Assembly (NCBI GenBank): GCA_049446715.1
Contig: JBMTQX010000010.1
Coordinates: 1-64,000, forward strand
DNA from: Eutrophocola sp049446715
GTDB taxonomy: Bacteria; Pseudomonadota; Gammaproteobacteria; Pseudomonadales; Pseudohongiellaceae
Length of the DNA: 64,000 bases
Direction of reading: 5' to 3'
The position numbers and the translations under genes are program-made. Below are positions 1-9,891 of this stretch, in pieces. Positions within the stretch are counted from its first letter, which is position 1; each line of letters opens with the position of its first letter. A model generated the notes under the pieces. The model was not told the DNA's origin. It made no database searches and was given only the letters and a program-made list of their open reading frames with translations.

Positions 1-264
1 AACCAGGATTCCGTCGTACCAGGTGCTGGCGCTGTACCGTCGATTTCGACAAACGTGGTGAATACTCGTGTACTGGTCAATGATGGCGATACCATTGTGC
101 TGGGTGGTGTGTTCCGTGAGGAAACCACGACTACGGTCACCAAGACTCCGGTGCTGGGCGATCTCCCTTACATCGGCAACTTGTTCAAGCGCACTGAAAA
201 CGCTGAGACCAAGACTGAGCTGCTTATTTTCATCACGCCGTCAATCATCAACGAATTCATGTAA
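1..264 (+). CDS. pilQ: Type IV pilus secretin PilQ, C-terminal end (5' part outside window)
   Basis: The open frame runs in from base 1 and ends with TAA at 262-264, so only the last 87 residues are seen. They match the end of the secretin domain of outer-membrane channels: a segment reading LVNDGDTIVLGGV, then KTPVLGDLPYIGNLF, then ELLIFITPSII just before the end. In the family these strands line the gate and barrel of the ring through which the type IV pilus leaves the cell. The gene is followed at once by aroK and aroB, the usual neighbours of pilMNOPQ in gammaproteobacteria, which favours PilQ over a type II secretion secretin. A strong hairpin terminator follows the stop codon. Confidence 0.9.
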   Translation, partial: NQDSVVPGAGAVPSISTNVVNTRVLVNDGDTIVLGGVFREETTTTVTKTPVLGDLPYIGNLFKRTENAETKTELLIFITPSIINEFM

Positions 265-287
265 AACATTCCCTCCAGAAGGGAAAG

Positions 288-325
288 ATTCCGGCCTACT
301 GTCAGGGTAGGCTGGAATTTTTTGC
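288..325 (+). terminator. Rho-independent terminator after pilQ
   Basis: A 12-bp stem (288-299 pairs with 307-318, one G-T pair) with a 7-base loop is followed by a run of six T. It lies 24 bases after the pilQ stop and 40 bases before the aroK start, so it should separate pil from aro transcription or attenuate read-through. Confidence 0.85.
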
Positions 326-364
326 TTTTTGGCAGGAGCTAATTTCTGTTTTAATCTCCGGGCT

Positions 365-904
365 ATGAAACACGCATTGGACAACATTTATCTGGTAGGC
401 CCCATGGGCGCCGGCAAAACCACCATTGGCCGGCAGCTTGCCCGTGAGCTGAAAAAGGAATTCGTCGACTCTGACAATGAAATTGAGGAGCGCACCGGCG
501 CCAATATTTCGTGGATTTTCGATGTCGAGGGCGAGGCCGGGTTCCGCAAACGGGAAAAGAAGATCATTGAAGAGCTGACCCAGCGCAAGGGTATCGTCAT
601 GGCCACTGGTGGCGGTGCTGTGCTGGCGCCGGAGAATCGTAAATACCTGCATAGCCGGGGCACCGTGATTTACCTGATGGCAACCATTGGTCAGCAGGTA
701 GAACGTACCAAGCACGATTCCAGGCGTCCCCTGATTCAGAATGTCAGTGACATTCGCGGCAAGCTGACCGAACTCATGGAAATCCGTGACCCGCTGTACC
801 GGGAGATTGCCGATTATGTGGTGATGACCAACAGGCGCAGCCCCAAGTCGGTCAGCAGTGAGATTGTCAGTCAGCTGTTTGATGATGAAGTTCATGAGCA
901 CTGA
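365..904 (+). CDS. aroK: Shikimate kinase
   Basis: Phosphorylates shikimate with ATP, the fifth step of the chorismate pathway, in the cytoplasm. The 179-residue length is normal for AroK. The Walker A loop GPMGAGKT is at residues 12-19, and the substrate-binding Asp in the VDSD segment and the glycine-rich ATGGGAV segment follow. I place the start at ATG 365 because the preceding in-frame codons back to TTG 329 overlap the terminator region and add residues the family lacks. The ribosome site is weak: an AGGAG sits at 334-338, too far upstream. The gene overlaps aroB by 11 bases, so the two are translationally coupled. Confidence 0.95.
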   Translation: MKHALDNIYLVGPMGAGKTTIGRQLARELKKEFVDSDNEIEERTGANISWIFDVEGEAGFRKREKKIIEELTQRKGIVMATGGGAVLAPENRKYLHSRGTVIYLMATIGQQVERTKHDSRRPLIQNVSDIRGKLTELMEIRDPLYREIADYVVMTNRRSPKSVSSEIVSQLFDDEVHEH

Positions 905-1997
905 TTCCCGGGCGGTCCGGATCCAGGTCGAAGTGGACCTCGGCGACAGAAGCTATCCCATTCATATTGGCCCCGGACTGCTGGCAGATCCCGGCCTGCT
1001 GCATCCCCATATCCGGGGCAGGCAGGTATGCGTGGTGAGCAACGATGTCGTGGCCCCGCTGTACCTGGATGCAGTCTGCAGCGCCCTAGCAGATTACGAT
1101 GTCCAGACATTCATCTTTCCTGACGGTGAAGCCTACAAGACACTGGATACCGTCAGTACGCTCTATGATCACCTGCTGGAACACCGGTTCAGCAGGTCGG
1201 CAACACTGGTGGCCCTGGGGGGCGGAGTGGTCGGCGACATGGTCGGCTTTGCGGCGGCAACCTACCAGCGCGGTATCAACTTCATTCAGATACCGACCAC
1301 GTTGCTGTCCCAGGTGGATTCCTCCGTGGGCGGTAAAACCGGGGTGAACCGGCGATTGGGCAAGAACATGGTGGGGGCTTTTTACCAGCCCCGGTGTGTG
1401 CTTGCCGACTGCGACTCCCTGGCGACACTGCCAGATCGCGAGCTCAAGGCGGGACTGGCCGAAGTCATCAAGTATGGCCTGATCAACAATGCCGAATTCC
1501 TGGCCTGGCTGGATACCAATCTTGGAGCTTTGCTGAACCGCGATACCGCTGCACTGGCTCACGCCATCAAGGTCAGCTGTGAGGAGAAAGCGACCATTGT
1601 GTCGCAGGATGAGACCGAGTCCGGCATTCGTGCCATCCTCAACCTGGGCCATACCTTTGGGCATGCGATCGAGACGGCCATGGGTTACGGCCAGTGGCTT
1701 CATGGTGAGGCCGTCGCCGCCGGCATGGTCATGGCGGCCGAATATTCCAGCGAGCTGGGCATGATCAGCGCTGCCGATGCCGACTATACCCGCGAGCTGA
1801 TCAGCCGCGCCGGCCTGCCAGTGGCACCCCCCGCCGGGATGACAGTGGAGGCGTTCCTGTCCCTGATGAGTCGGGACAAAAAAGCCGATTCAGGCAAGAT
1901 CAAGCTGATCCTGCTGGAAGGGCTTGGCAAGGCGATGGTGACCGATGCCATGCCGCCGGATTCCCTGGCTTCCTACCTGGGCACCCGCCTGCACTGA
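894..1997 (+). CDS. aroB: 3-dehydroquinate synthase
   Basis: Converts DAHP to 3-dehydroquinate, the second step of the shikimate pathway, using NAD and a divalent metal. At 367 residues it has family length. The NAD-binding GGGVVGDM segment is seen near residue 105. The three metal-ligand segments LAEVIKYG, NLGHTFGHAIE and HGEAVAAGM occur in order. The start is taken at ATG 894 inside the end of aroK; in-frame ATGs at 882 and 885 are also possible. It is the second gene of an aroKB pair, with about 190 bases and a promoter before gltB. Confidence 0.95.
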   Translation: MSTDSRAVRIQVEVDLGDRSYPIHIGPGLLADPGLLHPHIRGRQVCVVSNDVVAPLYLDAVCSALADYDVQTFIFPDGEAYKTLDTVSTLYDHLLEHRFSRSATLVALGGGVVGDMVGFAAATYQRGINFIQIPTTLLSQVDSSVGGKTGVNRRLGKNMVGAFYQPRCVLADCDSLATLPDRELKAGLAEVIKYGLINNAEFLAWLDTNLGALLNRDTAALAHAIKVSCEEKATIVSQDETESGIRAILNLGHTFGHAIETAMGYGQWLHGEAVAAGMVMAAEYSSELGMISAADADYTRELISRAGLPVAPPAGMTVEAFLSLMSRDKKADSGKIKLILLEGLGKAMVTDAMPPDSLASYLGTRLH

Positions 1998-2077
1998 CAT
2001 ATTTGTGCACCTGCAATAACCCGCTGCAAGCCCCATAAACACTGGCTTATACCACTTTCCAGAAGACCAGATCAGAA

Positions 2078-2106
2078 TTGCCCGCATTACCTGATTTGTG
2101 TAGAAT
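2078..2106 (+). promoter_or_regulatory. Sigma-70-type promoter of gltBD
   Basis: TTGCCC at 2078-2083, a 17-base spacer and TAGAAT at 2101-2106 match the sigma-70 consensus at 4/6 and 5/6. It lies 80 bases before the gltB start and is the best promoter-like sequence I see in this gap. Confidence 0.6.
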
Positions 2107-2185
2107 GGCCGGCTCCTTTGCGACAAATTCAAGGGTGCCCAACCCCCTTGCTGTCTCCCCTAAGTAATTGATTTGAGAAGGAATT

Positions 2186-5100
2186 ATGAGGACGGGTCTG
2201 TATCATCCAGATGAGTTCAGAGATAACTGTGGCTTTGGCCTAGTAGCCCACATCGAGGGCCAGGCAAGTCACGATCTGCTCGAGACTGCCATTAAATCAC
2301 TCACCTGCATGACGCACCGTGGCGGTATTGCGGCGGATGGTGTCACCGGTGACGGTTGCGGTCTGCTGATGCAGTTGCCGGACACCTTCCTGCGTACCAA
2401 GGCCCGCGAACTGTTCAATGCGGAATTGACCGACTCCTATGGAATCGGCATGGTGTTCCTGAGCCGCGATAGCGCCAAGGCCGAGGCTGCGAAGAAAATC
2501 CTGGAAGAGGAGCTGGCTGCCCAGGGGCTGACCTGCGTCGGCTGGCGCTTGGTGCCCAATGATGATTCCGTGCTGGGTCGCATGGCCAAGGCCAACATGC
2601 CGGACATCGAGCAGATCTTCATCAACGCGCAGGATCTGTCCAAAAAAGAACTCACCATCAAGCTGTTCATTGCCCGCCGCAAGGCCGAAATCCGCCTGAG
2701 TGACGATGCCGACTTTTACGTCTGCAGCCTGTCCAATTCAGTGATTTCCTACAAGGGCCTGATGATGCCGGTGGATCTGCCCAACTTCTACAAGGACCTG
2801 AAGGATCCGAGCCTGGAAGTGGCGATGTGTACCTTCCACCAGCGCTTCTCCACCAATACGCTGCCGAAGTGGCCGCTGGCGCAGCCGTTCCGCATGCTCG
2901 CCCACAACGGGGAGATCAACACCATTCGCGGCAACCGTAACTGGGCCCTGGCGCGCATCAACAAATTCAAGTCCGAAGCCATTCCGAATATCGAGGAACT
3001 GGCACCGGTGGTGAACTTTACCGGTTCTGACTCCTCCTCCATGGACAACATGCTGGAAGTGCTGACCACCAGCGGCATGGATCTGTACCAGGCCATTCGC
3101 CTGATCATGCCGCCGACCTGGCAGAACATGGAAAACATGGATGCCGACCTACGCAGTTTCTACATCTTCAACTCCATGCACATGGAGCCGTGGGATGGTC
3201 CTGCCGGTGTCGTGCTGACCGACGGCCGTTTCGCCGCCTGTGTGCTGGACAGCAACGGCCTGCGCCCGTCGCGCTGGGTCATGACCAAGAATGGTTACCT
3301 GACCGCCGCGTCTGAAATCGGCGTCAACGACTACAAGCCGGAAGACGTGGTTGCCAAGGGCCGTGTCGGACCGGGCCAGATCCTGGTGGTTGATACCCAG
3401 GAAGGCAAGATCATGCATTCCGACGATGTGTCGGACTACCTGAAAGTACGCCAGCCCTATGCCAAGTGGGTGAGGGACAACACCAGCTACCTGGAATCGC
3501 GTCTGTCCGAAGACACCGCAGAGCTGCGCCCTATGGCGGAGGAAGATTGCGAGCGCAACATGAAGATGTTCCAGGTCACCTTCGAGGAAACCGACCAGGT
3601 GTTCCGCCCCCTCGCCGAAAAAGGTGCCGAGGGTACCGGCTCCATGGGTGATGACACCCCGATTGCCGTGCTGTCGCGTCATGTACGTCCGCTGTATGAC
3701 TACTTCCGCCAGCAGTTCGCCCAGGTGACCAACCCGCCGATCGATTCCCTGCGTGAAACTATCGTCATGTCCCTGGAAACCCGTCTGGGCAAGGAACTGA
3801 ACATCTTCGAGGAGACGCCGGAGCATGCCGACCGTATCGTGCTGCACTCTCCGGTACTGTCGCCACGCAAGTTCTTCACCCTGCAGAATATCGACCGCCC
3901 GGGTTTTGCCGGCGCCCGCATCAGCCTGGCCTATGATCCCGAAACCGGCCTGGAACAGGCCATCATGAACGTGATCGACGAGGCTGAACGGCATGTGCGT
4001 GAAGGCAAGGTCATGCTGTTCCTGTCCGAACGCCTGCCGGAAAAAGGCAAGCTGGTCATCAATGCACTGCTGGCCACGGCTGCCGTCCATCATGCCCTGA
4101 GTGTGAAAGGCCTGCGCTGTGACACCAACCTGATTGTGGAAACCGGTTCCGCCCGCGACTCCCACCAGATCGCCTGCCTGATCGGCTATGGCGCCACCGC
4201 GGTATATCCATACCTGAGCTATGACGTCATCGACAACCTGATCAGCAAGAACATTCTGCGCATGGGCTCACTGGAAGCGCACAAGAATTACCGCAAGGGC
4301 ATCAACAAGGGCCTGCTGAAAATCCTGTCGAAGATGGGCATCAGCACCATCACGTCCTATCGTGGTGCCCAGTTGTTCGAAATTGTCGGCCTGGCCGAAG
4401 ATGTTGTTGACCTTTGTTTCGCCGGTGCCCCCAGCCGCATCAGTGGCGCCAACTTCACCCATTTGCAGCATGATACTGAAATGCTGGCCCGGGATGCCTG
4501 GCTGCCGCGCAAGAAAATCCAGCAGGGTGGTTTGCTCAAGTTCATTCACGGTGGCGAATACCACATGATCAACCCGGATGTAGTGCGCACCATCCAGGAT
4601 GCCGTGCAGACTGGTGACTACGAAAAATACCGCGCCTTTGCGCAACTGGTAGACAACCGGCCGTTGTCTACCATCCGTGACATGTTCACCCTAAAAGAGG
4701 ATGTGGAGTCGATCGATATCGACCAGGTCGAGCCCATCGAGAACATTCTCAAACGTTTTGATTCTGCCGGCATGTCGCTGGGTGCATTGTCACCGGAAGC
4801 CCATGAAGCATTGGCCCAGGGCATGAACCGCCTGGGTGGCCGCTCCAACTCCGGTGAGGGTGGGGAAGACCCGGCCCGTTACGGCACCGACCGCGTCAGC
4901 AAGATCAAGCAGATTGCCTCCGGCCGTTTCGGCGTGACCCCGCACTACCTGGTGAATGCCGAGGTGCTGCAGATCAAGATTGCCCAGGGCGCCAAGCCCG
5001 GCGAGGGCGGTCAGCTGCCCGGCGGCAAGGTCAATGAATTGATTGCGCGCCTGCGTTATTCCGTGCCTGGCGTGACCCTGATTTCACCACCGCCGCACCA

Positions 5101-6634
5101 TGATATTTATTCCATCGAGGACTTGGCGCAGCTGATCTTTGATCTCAAGCAGGTCAACCCGGAAGCGCTCGTGAGCGTCAAGCTCGTGTCCGGTCCCGGT
5201 GTCGGCACCATTGCTGCCGGTGTCGCCAAGGCCTATGCCGACCTGATTACCATTTCCGGCCATGACGGTGGTACAGGGGCCAGCCCGCTGACCTCGATCC
5301 GTTATGCCGGCACACCGTGGGAAATGGGCCTGAGTGAAGTACAGCAGGCATTGCGTGCCAACGACCTGCGCGGCCGTATCCGCCTGCAGGCAGACGGTGG
5401 CCTGAAGACCGGCCTCGATGTCATCAAAGCCGCCATTCTCGGCGCCGAGAGTTTTGGTTTCGGCACCATGCCGATGGTGGCGCTGGGCTGCAAATACCTG
5501 CGTATCTGTCACCTGAACAACTGCGCTACTGGTGTCGCCACCCAGGACAAGCGCCTGCGCGACAAGCACTTCATTGGCCAGGCTGAGATGGTGATGAACT
5601 ATTTCCGCTTCGTGGCCCGCGACACGCGTCAGTGGCTGGCGAAGCTGGGCATCGAGAAACTGACCGATATCATCGGCCGCACCGACCTGCTGGAACGTCT
5701 GCCGGCGCAGACCGAGAAGCAGGCTAACCTGGATTTCTCCCGCCTGTTCTTCAACGACCTGATTCCGGAAGACAAGGAACGCTTCTGTATGACGCAGCGC
5801 AACGAGCCGAAGGACAAGGGTGAACTGGCAGAGCAGATGGTTGTGGATATCCTGCCGGCCATCGAGAACAAGAACGGCGGCATCTTCAATTACCGTGTGC
5901 AGAACTTCAACCGATCCATCGGGGCACGTCTGTCCGGTGAAATTGCCCGTCGTTATGGAAACCAGGGCATGGCGGATTCACCCGTCAACCTGCGCCTGAC
6001 CGGTTCCTGTGGCCAGAGCTTCGGCGTCTGGAACGCTGGCGGTCTGCACATGCACCTGACGGGTGATGCCAACGACTATGTCGGCAAAGGCATGGCCGGT
6101 GGCAAGCTGGTTGTTGTGCCTCCCCCTGGCAGCACCTTCAAGACTCAAGACACCTCCATCATTGGCAACACCTGTTTGTATGGTGCCACCGGCGGCAAAC
6201 TGTTTGCCTCGGGCACGGCGGGTGAGCGCTTCGGCGTCCGTAATTCCGGCGCCCACGCCGTTGTTGAAGGGGTCGGTGATCACTGCTGTGAATATATGAC
6301 CGGTGGCCTGGTGACCGTATTGGGTCGTACTGGCCACAACTTTGGTGCAGGCATGACCGGTGGTTTTGCCTATGTGCTCGATCTCGACAAGGACTTTGTC
6401 GACAAGTACAACCACGAGCTGGTGGAAGTGCACCGTATCCGCATGGAAGGCATGGAAGAATATCGCAGCCACCTGCGTGGCGTGATCGAGGAATTCGTCA
6501 TCGAAACTGGCAGCGAGTGGGGCAAGCACATCCTTGAAAATTTCATGGATTTCACCCGCAAGTTCTGGCTGGTGAAGCCCAAGGCCGCCAGCCTCAAGAT
6601 GCTGCTGAACGATGTGACAGTGACAGGAAACTAG
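2186..6634 (+). CDS. gltB: Glutamate synthase [NADPH] large subunit
   Basis: Large subunit of GOGAT: takes the amide nitrogen of glutamine and adds it to 2-oxoglutarate, giving two glutamates. At 1482 residues it is full length. The N-terminal class II amidotransferase domain carries the nucleophile Cys15 in DNCGFGLVAH, so a 14-residue propeptide is removed in the mature enzyme. A central domain is followed by the FMN-binding barrel (about residues 800-1210) with the 3Fe-4S motif CKYLRICHLNNC. The C-terminal GXGXG beta-helix domain contains repeated GG-turn segments. A GAAGGAATT ribosome site precedes the ATG. gltD follows after 4 bases, so the two subunits are co-transcribed. Confidence 0.97.
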   Translation: MRTGLYHPDEFRDNCGFGLVAHIEGQASHDLLETAIKSLTCMTHRGGIAADGVTGDGCGLLMQLPDTFLRTKARELFNAELTDSYGIGMVFLSRDSAKAEAAKKILEEELAAQGLTCVGWRLVPNDDSVLGRMAKANMPDIEQIFINAQDLSKKELTIKLFIARRKAEIRLSDDADFYVCSLSNSVISYKGLMMPVDLPNFYKDLKDPSLEVAMCTFHQRFSTNTLPKWPLAQPFRMLAHNGEINTIRGNRNWALARINKFKSEAIPNIEELAPVVNFTGSDSSSMDNMLEVLTTSGMDLYQAIRLIMPPTWQNMENMDADLRSFYIFNSMHMEPWDGPAGVVLTDGRFAACVLDSNGLRPSRWVMTKNGYLTAASEIGVNDYKPEDVVAKGRVGPGQILVVDTQEGKIMHSDDVSDYLKVRQPYAKWVRDNTSYLESRLSEDTAELRPMAEEDCERNMKMFQVTFEETDQVFRPLAEKGAEGTGSMGDDTPIAVLSRHVRPLYDYFRQQFAQVTNPPIDSLRETIVMSLETRLGKELNIFEETPEHADRIVLHSPVLSPRKFFTLQNIDRPGFAGARISLAYDPETGLEQAIMNVIDEAERHVREGKVMLFLSERLPEKGKLVINALLATAAVHHALSVKGLRCDTNLIVETGSARDSHQIACLIGYGATAVYPYLSYDVIDNLISKNILRMGSLEAHKNYRKGINKGLLKILSKMGISTITSYRGAQLFEIVGLAEDVVDLCFAGAPSRISGANFTHLQHDTEMLARDAWLPRKKIQQGGLLKFIHGGEYHMINPDVVRTIQDAVQTGDYEKYRAFAQLVDNRPLSTIRDMFTLKEDVESIDIDQVEPIENILKRFDSAGMSLGALSPEAHEALAQGMNRLGGRSNSGEGGEDPARYGTDRVSKIKQIASGRFGVTPHYLVNAEVLQIKIAQGAKPGEGGQLPGGKVNELIARLRYSVPGVTLISPPPHHDIYSIEDLAQLIFDLKQVNPEALVSVKLVSGPGVGTIAAGVAKAYADLITISGHDGGTGASPLTSIRYAGTPWEMGLSEVQQALRANDLRGRIRLQADGGLKTGLDVIKAAILGAESFGFGTMPMVALGCKYLRICHLNNCATGVATQDKRLRDKHFIGQAEMVMNYFRFVARDTRQWLAKLGIEKLTDIIGRTDLLERLPAQTEKQANLDFSRLFFNDLIPEDKERFCMTQRNEPKDKGELAEQMVVDILPAIENKNGGIFNYRVQNFNRSIGARLSGEIARRYGNQGMADSPVNLRLTGSCGQSFGVWNAGGLHMHLTGDANDYVGKGMAGGKLVVVPPPGSTFKTQDTSIIGNTCLYGATGGKLFASGTAGERFGVRNSGAHAVVEGVGDHCCEYMTGGLVTVLGRTGHNFGAGMTGGFAYVLDLDKDFVDKYNHELVEVHRIRMEGMEEYRSHLRGVIEEFVIETGSEWGKHILENFMDFTRKFWLVKPKAASLKMLLNDVTVTGN

Positions 6635-6638
6635 TTGT

Positions 6639-8069
6639 ATGTCGGACATTATTGCCCGGTCGAAAGACACCTTCCGCTTCGTCACCGAAGACCGTGAAGA
6701 CCCGAAAAAGAAGCCGCTGGAAGTTCGCAAGAACCAGTTCGTGGAGATCTATCATCCGTTCGAAGCCGAGGATGCCCAGGTCCAGTCCGAGCGTTGCCTG
6801 GAGTGCGGCAATCCGTACTGCGAATGGAAATGCCCGGTGCATAACTACATTCCCAACTGGCTGAAGCTGGCCCAGGAAGACAATATCCTAGAAGCCGCCG
6901 AGTTATGTCACCAGACCAACACGCTGCCTGAGGTTTGTGGCCGTATCTGTCCGCAGGACCGCCTGTGTGAAGGAGCCTGTACCCTCAATGACGGTTTCGG
7001 CGCGGTCACCATCGGCAACGTCGAGAAATACATTGTCGACAAGGCCTTTGAAATGGGCTGGCGTCCGGACATGTCCGACGTCGTCCCCAATGGCAAGCGT
7101 GTCGCCATCATCGGCGCCGGGCCTGCCGGTCTTGGGTGTGCCGACATCCTGGCACGCGCCGGGGTGAAACCTGTCGTGTTCGACAAATATCCGGAAATCG
7201 GCGGCCTGCTGACCTTCGGTATTCCGATGTTCAAACTGGAAAAGAGCGTCATGCATCTGCGCCGCGAAGTCTTTGAAGGCATGGGTATCGAATTCCGTCT
7301 CAACACCGAAGTCGGCCGTGACATTACGTTCCAGAAGATCGTCGATGAGTTCGATGCCGTCTTCCTTGGCATGGGTACCTACACCTATATGAAAGGCGGT
7401 TTCCCCGGCGAAGACCTGGCCGGTGTCTATGAATCCCTGCCGTACCTGATCGGCAACACCAACCATCACATGAAGTATCAGGATGGCATGGCCGAGTACA
7501 TCGACATGAAAGGCAAGAAAGTCATCGTGCTCGGTGGCGGCGACACGGCGATGGACTGTGTGCGCACCGCCATTCGCCAGGGCGCGAAAGCCGTCACCTG
7601 TGTCTATCGCCGTGACCAGGACAACATGCCGGGCTCGCGTCGCGAAGTGCGCAATGCGAAACAGGAAGGTGTGAAGTTTGTCTTCAACCATCAGCCAAAG
7701 GAAATCATTGGTGACAAGGGCAATGCCGCAGGCGTGAAGTTCGTCAAAACCCGCATGGGCAAGCCGGATGCCAACGGTCGCCGCCAAGCGGAAGAAATTC
7801 CGAACAGCAAGGTGGTGATGGAAGCCGATGCCGTATTGATTGCGTTCGGTTTCCAGCCCAGCCCCGCCCCGTGGTTTGCCGACTTCGGTATCAATATCGA
7901 TGACCGTGGCCGGGTCGTGGCACCGGAGCAGGGCGCTTATGCTTTCCAGACGACCAATCCGAAAATCTTCTCCGGTGGTGACATGGTGCGTGGTGCCGAC
8001 CTGGTGGTGACGGCCATCTGGGAAGGACGCCAGGCTGCCAACGGCATTCTGGATTACCTGGAAGTCTGA
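6639..8069 (+). CDS. gltD: Glutamate synthase [NADPH] small subunit
   Basis: Small subunit of GOGAT, which passes electrons from NADPH through FAD and iron-sulfur clusters to the large subunit. The 476-residue protein starts with a cysteine-rich domain: CLECGNPYCEWKCP near residue 51 and CGRICPQDRLCEGAC near residue 97 supply ligands for two 4Fe-4S clusters. A FAD Rossmann motif (GAGPAGLGCADIL) follows near residue 163, and an NADPH-binding GGGDTAMDC near residue 300. The C-terminal GGDMVRGADLVVTAI segment closes the FAD site. The 4-base gap after gltB and intact motifs leave little doubt. Confidence 0.97.
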   Translation: MSDIIARSKDTFRFVTEDREDPKKKPLEVRKNQFVEIYHPFEAEDAQVQSERCLECGNPYCEWKCPVHNYIPNWLKLAQEDNILEAAELCHQTNTLPEVCGRICPQDRLCEGACTLNDGFGAVTIGNVEKYIVDKAFEMGWRPDMSDVVPNGKRVAIIGAGPAGLGCADILARAGVKPVVFDKYPEIGGLLTFGIPMFKLEKSVMHLRREVFEGMGIEFRLNTEVGRDITFQKIVDEFDAVFLGMGTYTYMKGGFPGEDLAGVYESLPYLIGNTNHHMKYQDGMAEYIDMKGKKVIVLGGGDTAMDCVRTAIRQGAKAVTCVYRRDQDNMPGSRREVRNAKQEGVKFVFNHQPKEIIGDKGNAAGVKFVKTRMGKPDANGRRQAEEIPNSKVVMEADAVLIAFGFQPSPAPWFADFGINIDDRGRVVAPEQGAYAFQTTNPKIFSGGDMVRGADLVVTAIWEGRQAANGILDYLEV

Positions 8070-8080
8070 TAGTCCTGTCC

Positions 8081-9145
8081 ATGACAACACTTAAAAACGA
8101 TCGTTTTCTCCGTGCCCTGCTCAAGCAGGATGTTGATGTTACGCCGGTCTGGATGATGCGCCAGGCCGGGCGCTATCTGCCGGAGTACCGCGAAGTGCGT
8201 GCCCAGGCCGGCGACTTCATGAGCCTGTGCCAGAATCCTGAACTGGCCTGCGAGGTCACCCTGCAGCCCCTGCGCCGCTACGCGCTGGATGCCGCCATCC
8301 TGTTTTCCGACATTCTCACCATACCCGATGCCATGGGTTGTGGCCTGTACTTTGCCCAGGGTGAAGGCCCCAGGTTCATGAAACCGGTACAGACACCTGG
8401 TGATGTCGAAGCACTGGAGGTGATCAATGCCGAAAAGGATCTGGGCTATGTCCTCGATGCCGTCAGGTTGATCCGCAAGGAGCTGAACGGCAGTGTGCCG
8501 CTGATCGGTTTTTCCGGCAGTCCCTGGACAGTGGCGACCTACATGGTGGAAGGCGGCTCCAGCAAGGAGTTCGCCACTATCAAGTCCATGATGATGAATA
8601 CGCCAACCGTCATGCATGAACTGCTGGAGAAATTGGCGTTGTCAGTCATCGACTACCTCAATGCCCAGATTGATGCGGGCGTGCAGGCCGTGCAGATATT
8701 CGATACCTGGGGCGGAGCACTCAGTGCCCATGCCTACAGGGAATTCTCCCTGGCCTACATGAACAAGATCGTGGCAGGCCTGAACCGTGAAAAGGACGGC
8801 CAGAAAATACCGGTCATCCTGTTTACCAAGAACGGTGGCCACTGGCTCGAAGCCATCGTGGAAAGCGGCTGCGATTGTATCGGTCTCGACTGGACCCTGC
8901 CCATCAACGAGGCGCGTGCGCGGGTCGGGGACAGGGTTTCCCTGCAAGGCAACATGGACCCCGCTGTGCTCTATGGCGATGCCAGTGCCATTCGCCGGGA
9001 AGTTGGCCTGATTCTCGAACAGTTTGGTCATGGTAACGGGCACGTCTTCAATCTCGGTCACGGTATACACCAGCACGTGAATCCCGACCATGTCACGGCA
9101 TTCGTGGATGCCGTGCATGAACTGTCCGCGCAGTATCACGCCTGA
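8081..9145 (+). CDS. hemE: Uroporphyrinogen decarboxylase
   Basis: Decarboxylates the four acetate side chains of uroporphyrinogen III to give coproporphyrinogen III in haem synthesis; soluble, cofactor-free. The 354-residue length is typical. The N-terminal signature RQAGRYLPEYR is present near residue 27, and the second family signature GFSGSPWT near residue 147. The LGHGIHQHVNPDHV segment near the end carries the conserved active-site histidine region. It starts 11 bases after gltD and folK follows after 8 bases, so it is probably read from the glt promoter as well. gltBD-hemE is a conserved order in pseudomonads. Confidence 0.96.
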   Translation: MTTLKNDRFLRALLKQDVDVTPVWMMRQAGRYLPEYREVRAQAGDFMSLCQNPELACEVTLQPLRRYALDAAILFSDILTIPDAMGCGLYFAQGEGPRFMKPVQTPGDVEALEVINAEKDLGYVLDAVRLIRKELNGSVPLIGFSGSPWTVATYMVEGGSSKEFATIKSMMMNTPTVMHELLEKLALSVIDYLNAQIDAGVQAVQIFDTWGGALSAHAYREFSLAYMNKIVAGLNREKDGQKIPVILFTKNGGHWLEAIVESGCDCIGLDWTLPINEARARVGDRVSLQGNMDPAVLYGDASAIRREVGLILEQFGHGNGHVFNLGHGIHQHVNPDHVTAFVDAVHELSAQYHA

Positions 9146-9153
9146 CCGGCGCC

Positions 9154-9687
9154 ATGACCATGGCGCATATCCCTGAACCTGATCGGTACGCCTTTGTTGC
9201 CCTGGGGGCGAACCTGCCGTCCACGATCGGGGACGCCGAGGCCACTATTGACTGGGCTTTTGCCCAACTGAAAGAACTGTCATCCGGCCCGATCCTGCGC
9301 TCTTCCCTCTACCGTACCTCGCCCGTCGACAGCCCGGCCGGCACGCCTGACTTTCTCAACGCCATGGCGGGCTTCCTGCCCCTGCCGGATGAGACGCCCC
9401 TGTCACTGCTGCACAAACTGCAGGCGCTGGAGAATGCCGCCGGCCGCACTCGCAGCGGCATCATCAATGAAGCCCGTGTCCTGGACCTGGACCTGATCGT
9501 CTTTGGCGCGGTTGAAATGCACTCCAACGAACTGATGCTGCCGCACCCGCGAGCTGCTGAACGCAAATTTGTGCTGGAGCCCTTGCTGGAAATCACGCAT
9601 GACAATTTCCTTTTGCCGGGTCAGCATGAGTCCGTGAAGACGCTGCTGGGAACATTGCCTGAAACGCAACAGATCGAGAAACACTGA
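9154..9687 (+). CDS. folK: 2-amino-4-hydroxy-6-hydroxymethyldihydropteridine pyrophosphokinase
   Basis: Transfers pyrophosphate from ATP to the pterin precursor of folate. The 177-residue protein has the expected HPPK layout: ALGANLPSTIGD near the N terminus, RSSLYRTSPVDSPAGTPDFLNA with the pterin-binding aromatic and Asn residues, and the signature RVLDLDLIVFG, whose two Asp residues bind the two magnesium ions. LPHPRAAERKFVLEPL follows. ATG 9154 and ATG 9160 are both possible starts. It sits at the end of the gltBD-hemE run, 8 bases after hemE. An intact folB or folP is not seen nearby, so it stands apart from other folate genes. Confidence 0.93.
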   Translation: MTMAHIPEPDRYAFVALGANLPSTIGDAEATIDWAFAQLKELSSGPILRSSLYRTSPVDSPAGTPDFLNAMAGFLPLPDETPLSLLHKLQALENAAGRTRSGIINEARVLDLDLIVFGAVEMHSNELMLPHPRAAERKFVLEPLLEITHDNFLLPGQHESVKTLLGTLPETQQIEKH

Positions 9688-9702
9688 CCGGTAAAACCGG
9701 CG

Positions 9703-9737
9703 CAAAAAAAAGCCCCGGGGGTTCCGGGGCTTACTTA
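9703..9737. terminator. Hairpin terminator between folK and the convergent MTHFR-like gene
   Basis: A 9-bp GC-rich stem (9710-9718 with 9724-9732, 5-base loop) has an A7 tract on its left and a T-rich but interrupted right side. It would work best on transcripts from the minus strand and may serve both directions. Confidence 0.75.
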
Positions 9738-9891
9738 TTCAGTAACAAGTGACTAGTGAGACCAAAATCATCAGGGAATGATTTAAGGTTTATCTTACGC
9801 TTATTCCCGCGCTGTTCTGCGAATCAGCTCACATTGAGGTCTGGCGGCAGTGACCTGTTTCATACATTGGCAACAGGCCAGCTGTTTTGTC

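Noticed and set aside
302..901. 199-residue open frame antisense to aroK, and many similar long antisense frames (gltB, gltD, ribD, katB-like lengths)
   Set aside because: GC-rich coding DNA leaves long open antisense frames; none has a ribosome site or recognisable protein pattern, and all overlap secure genes.
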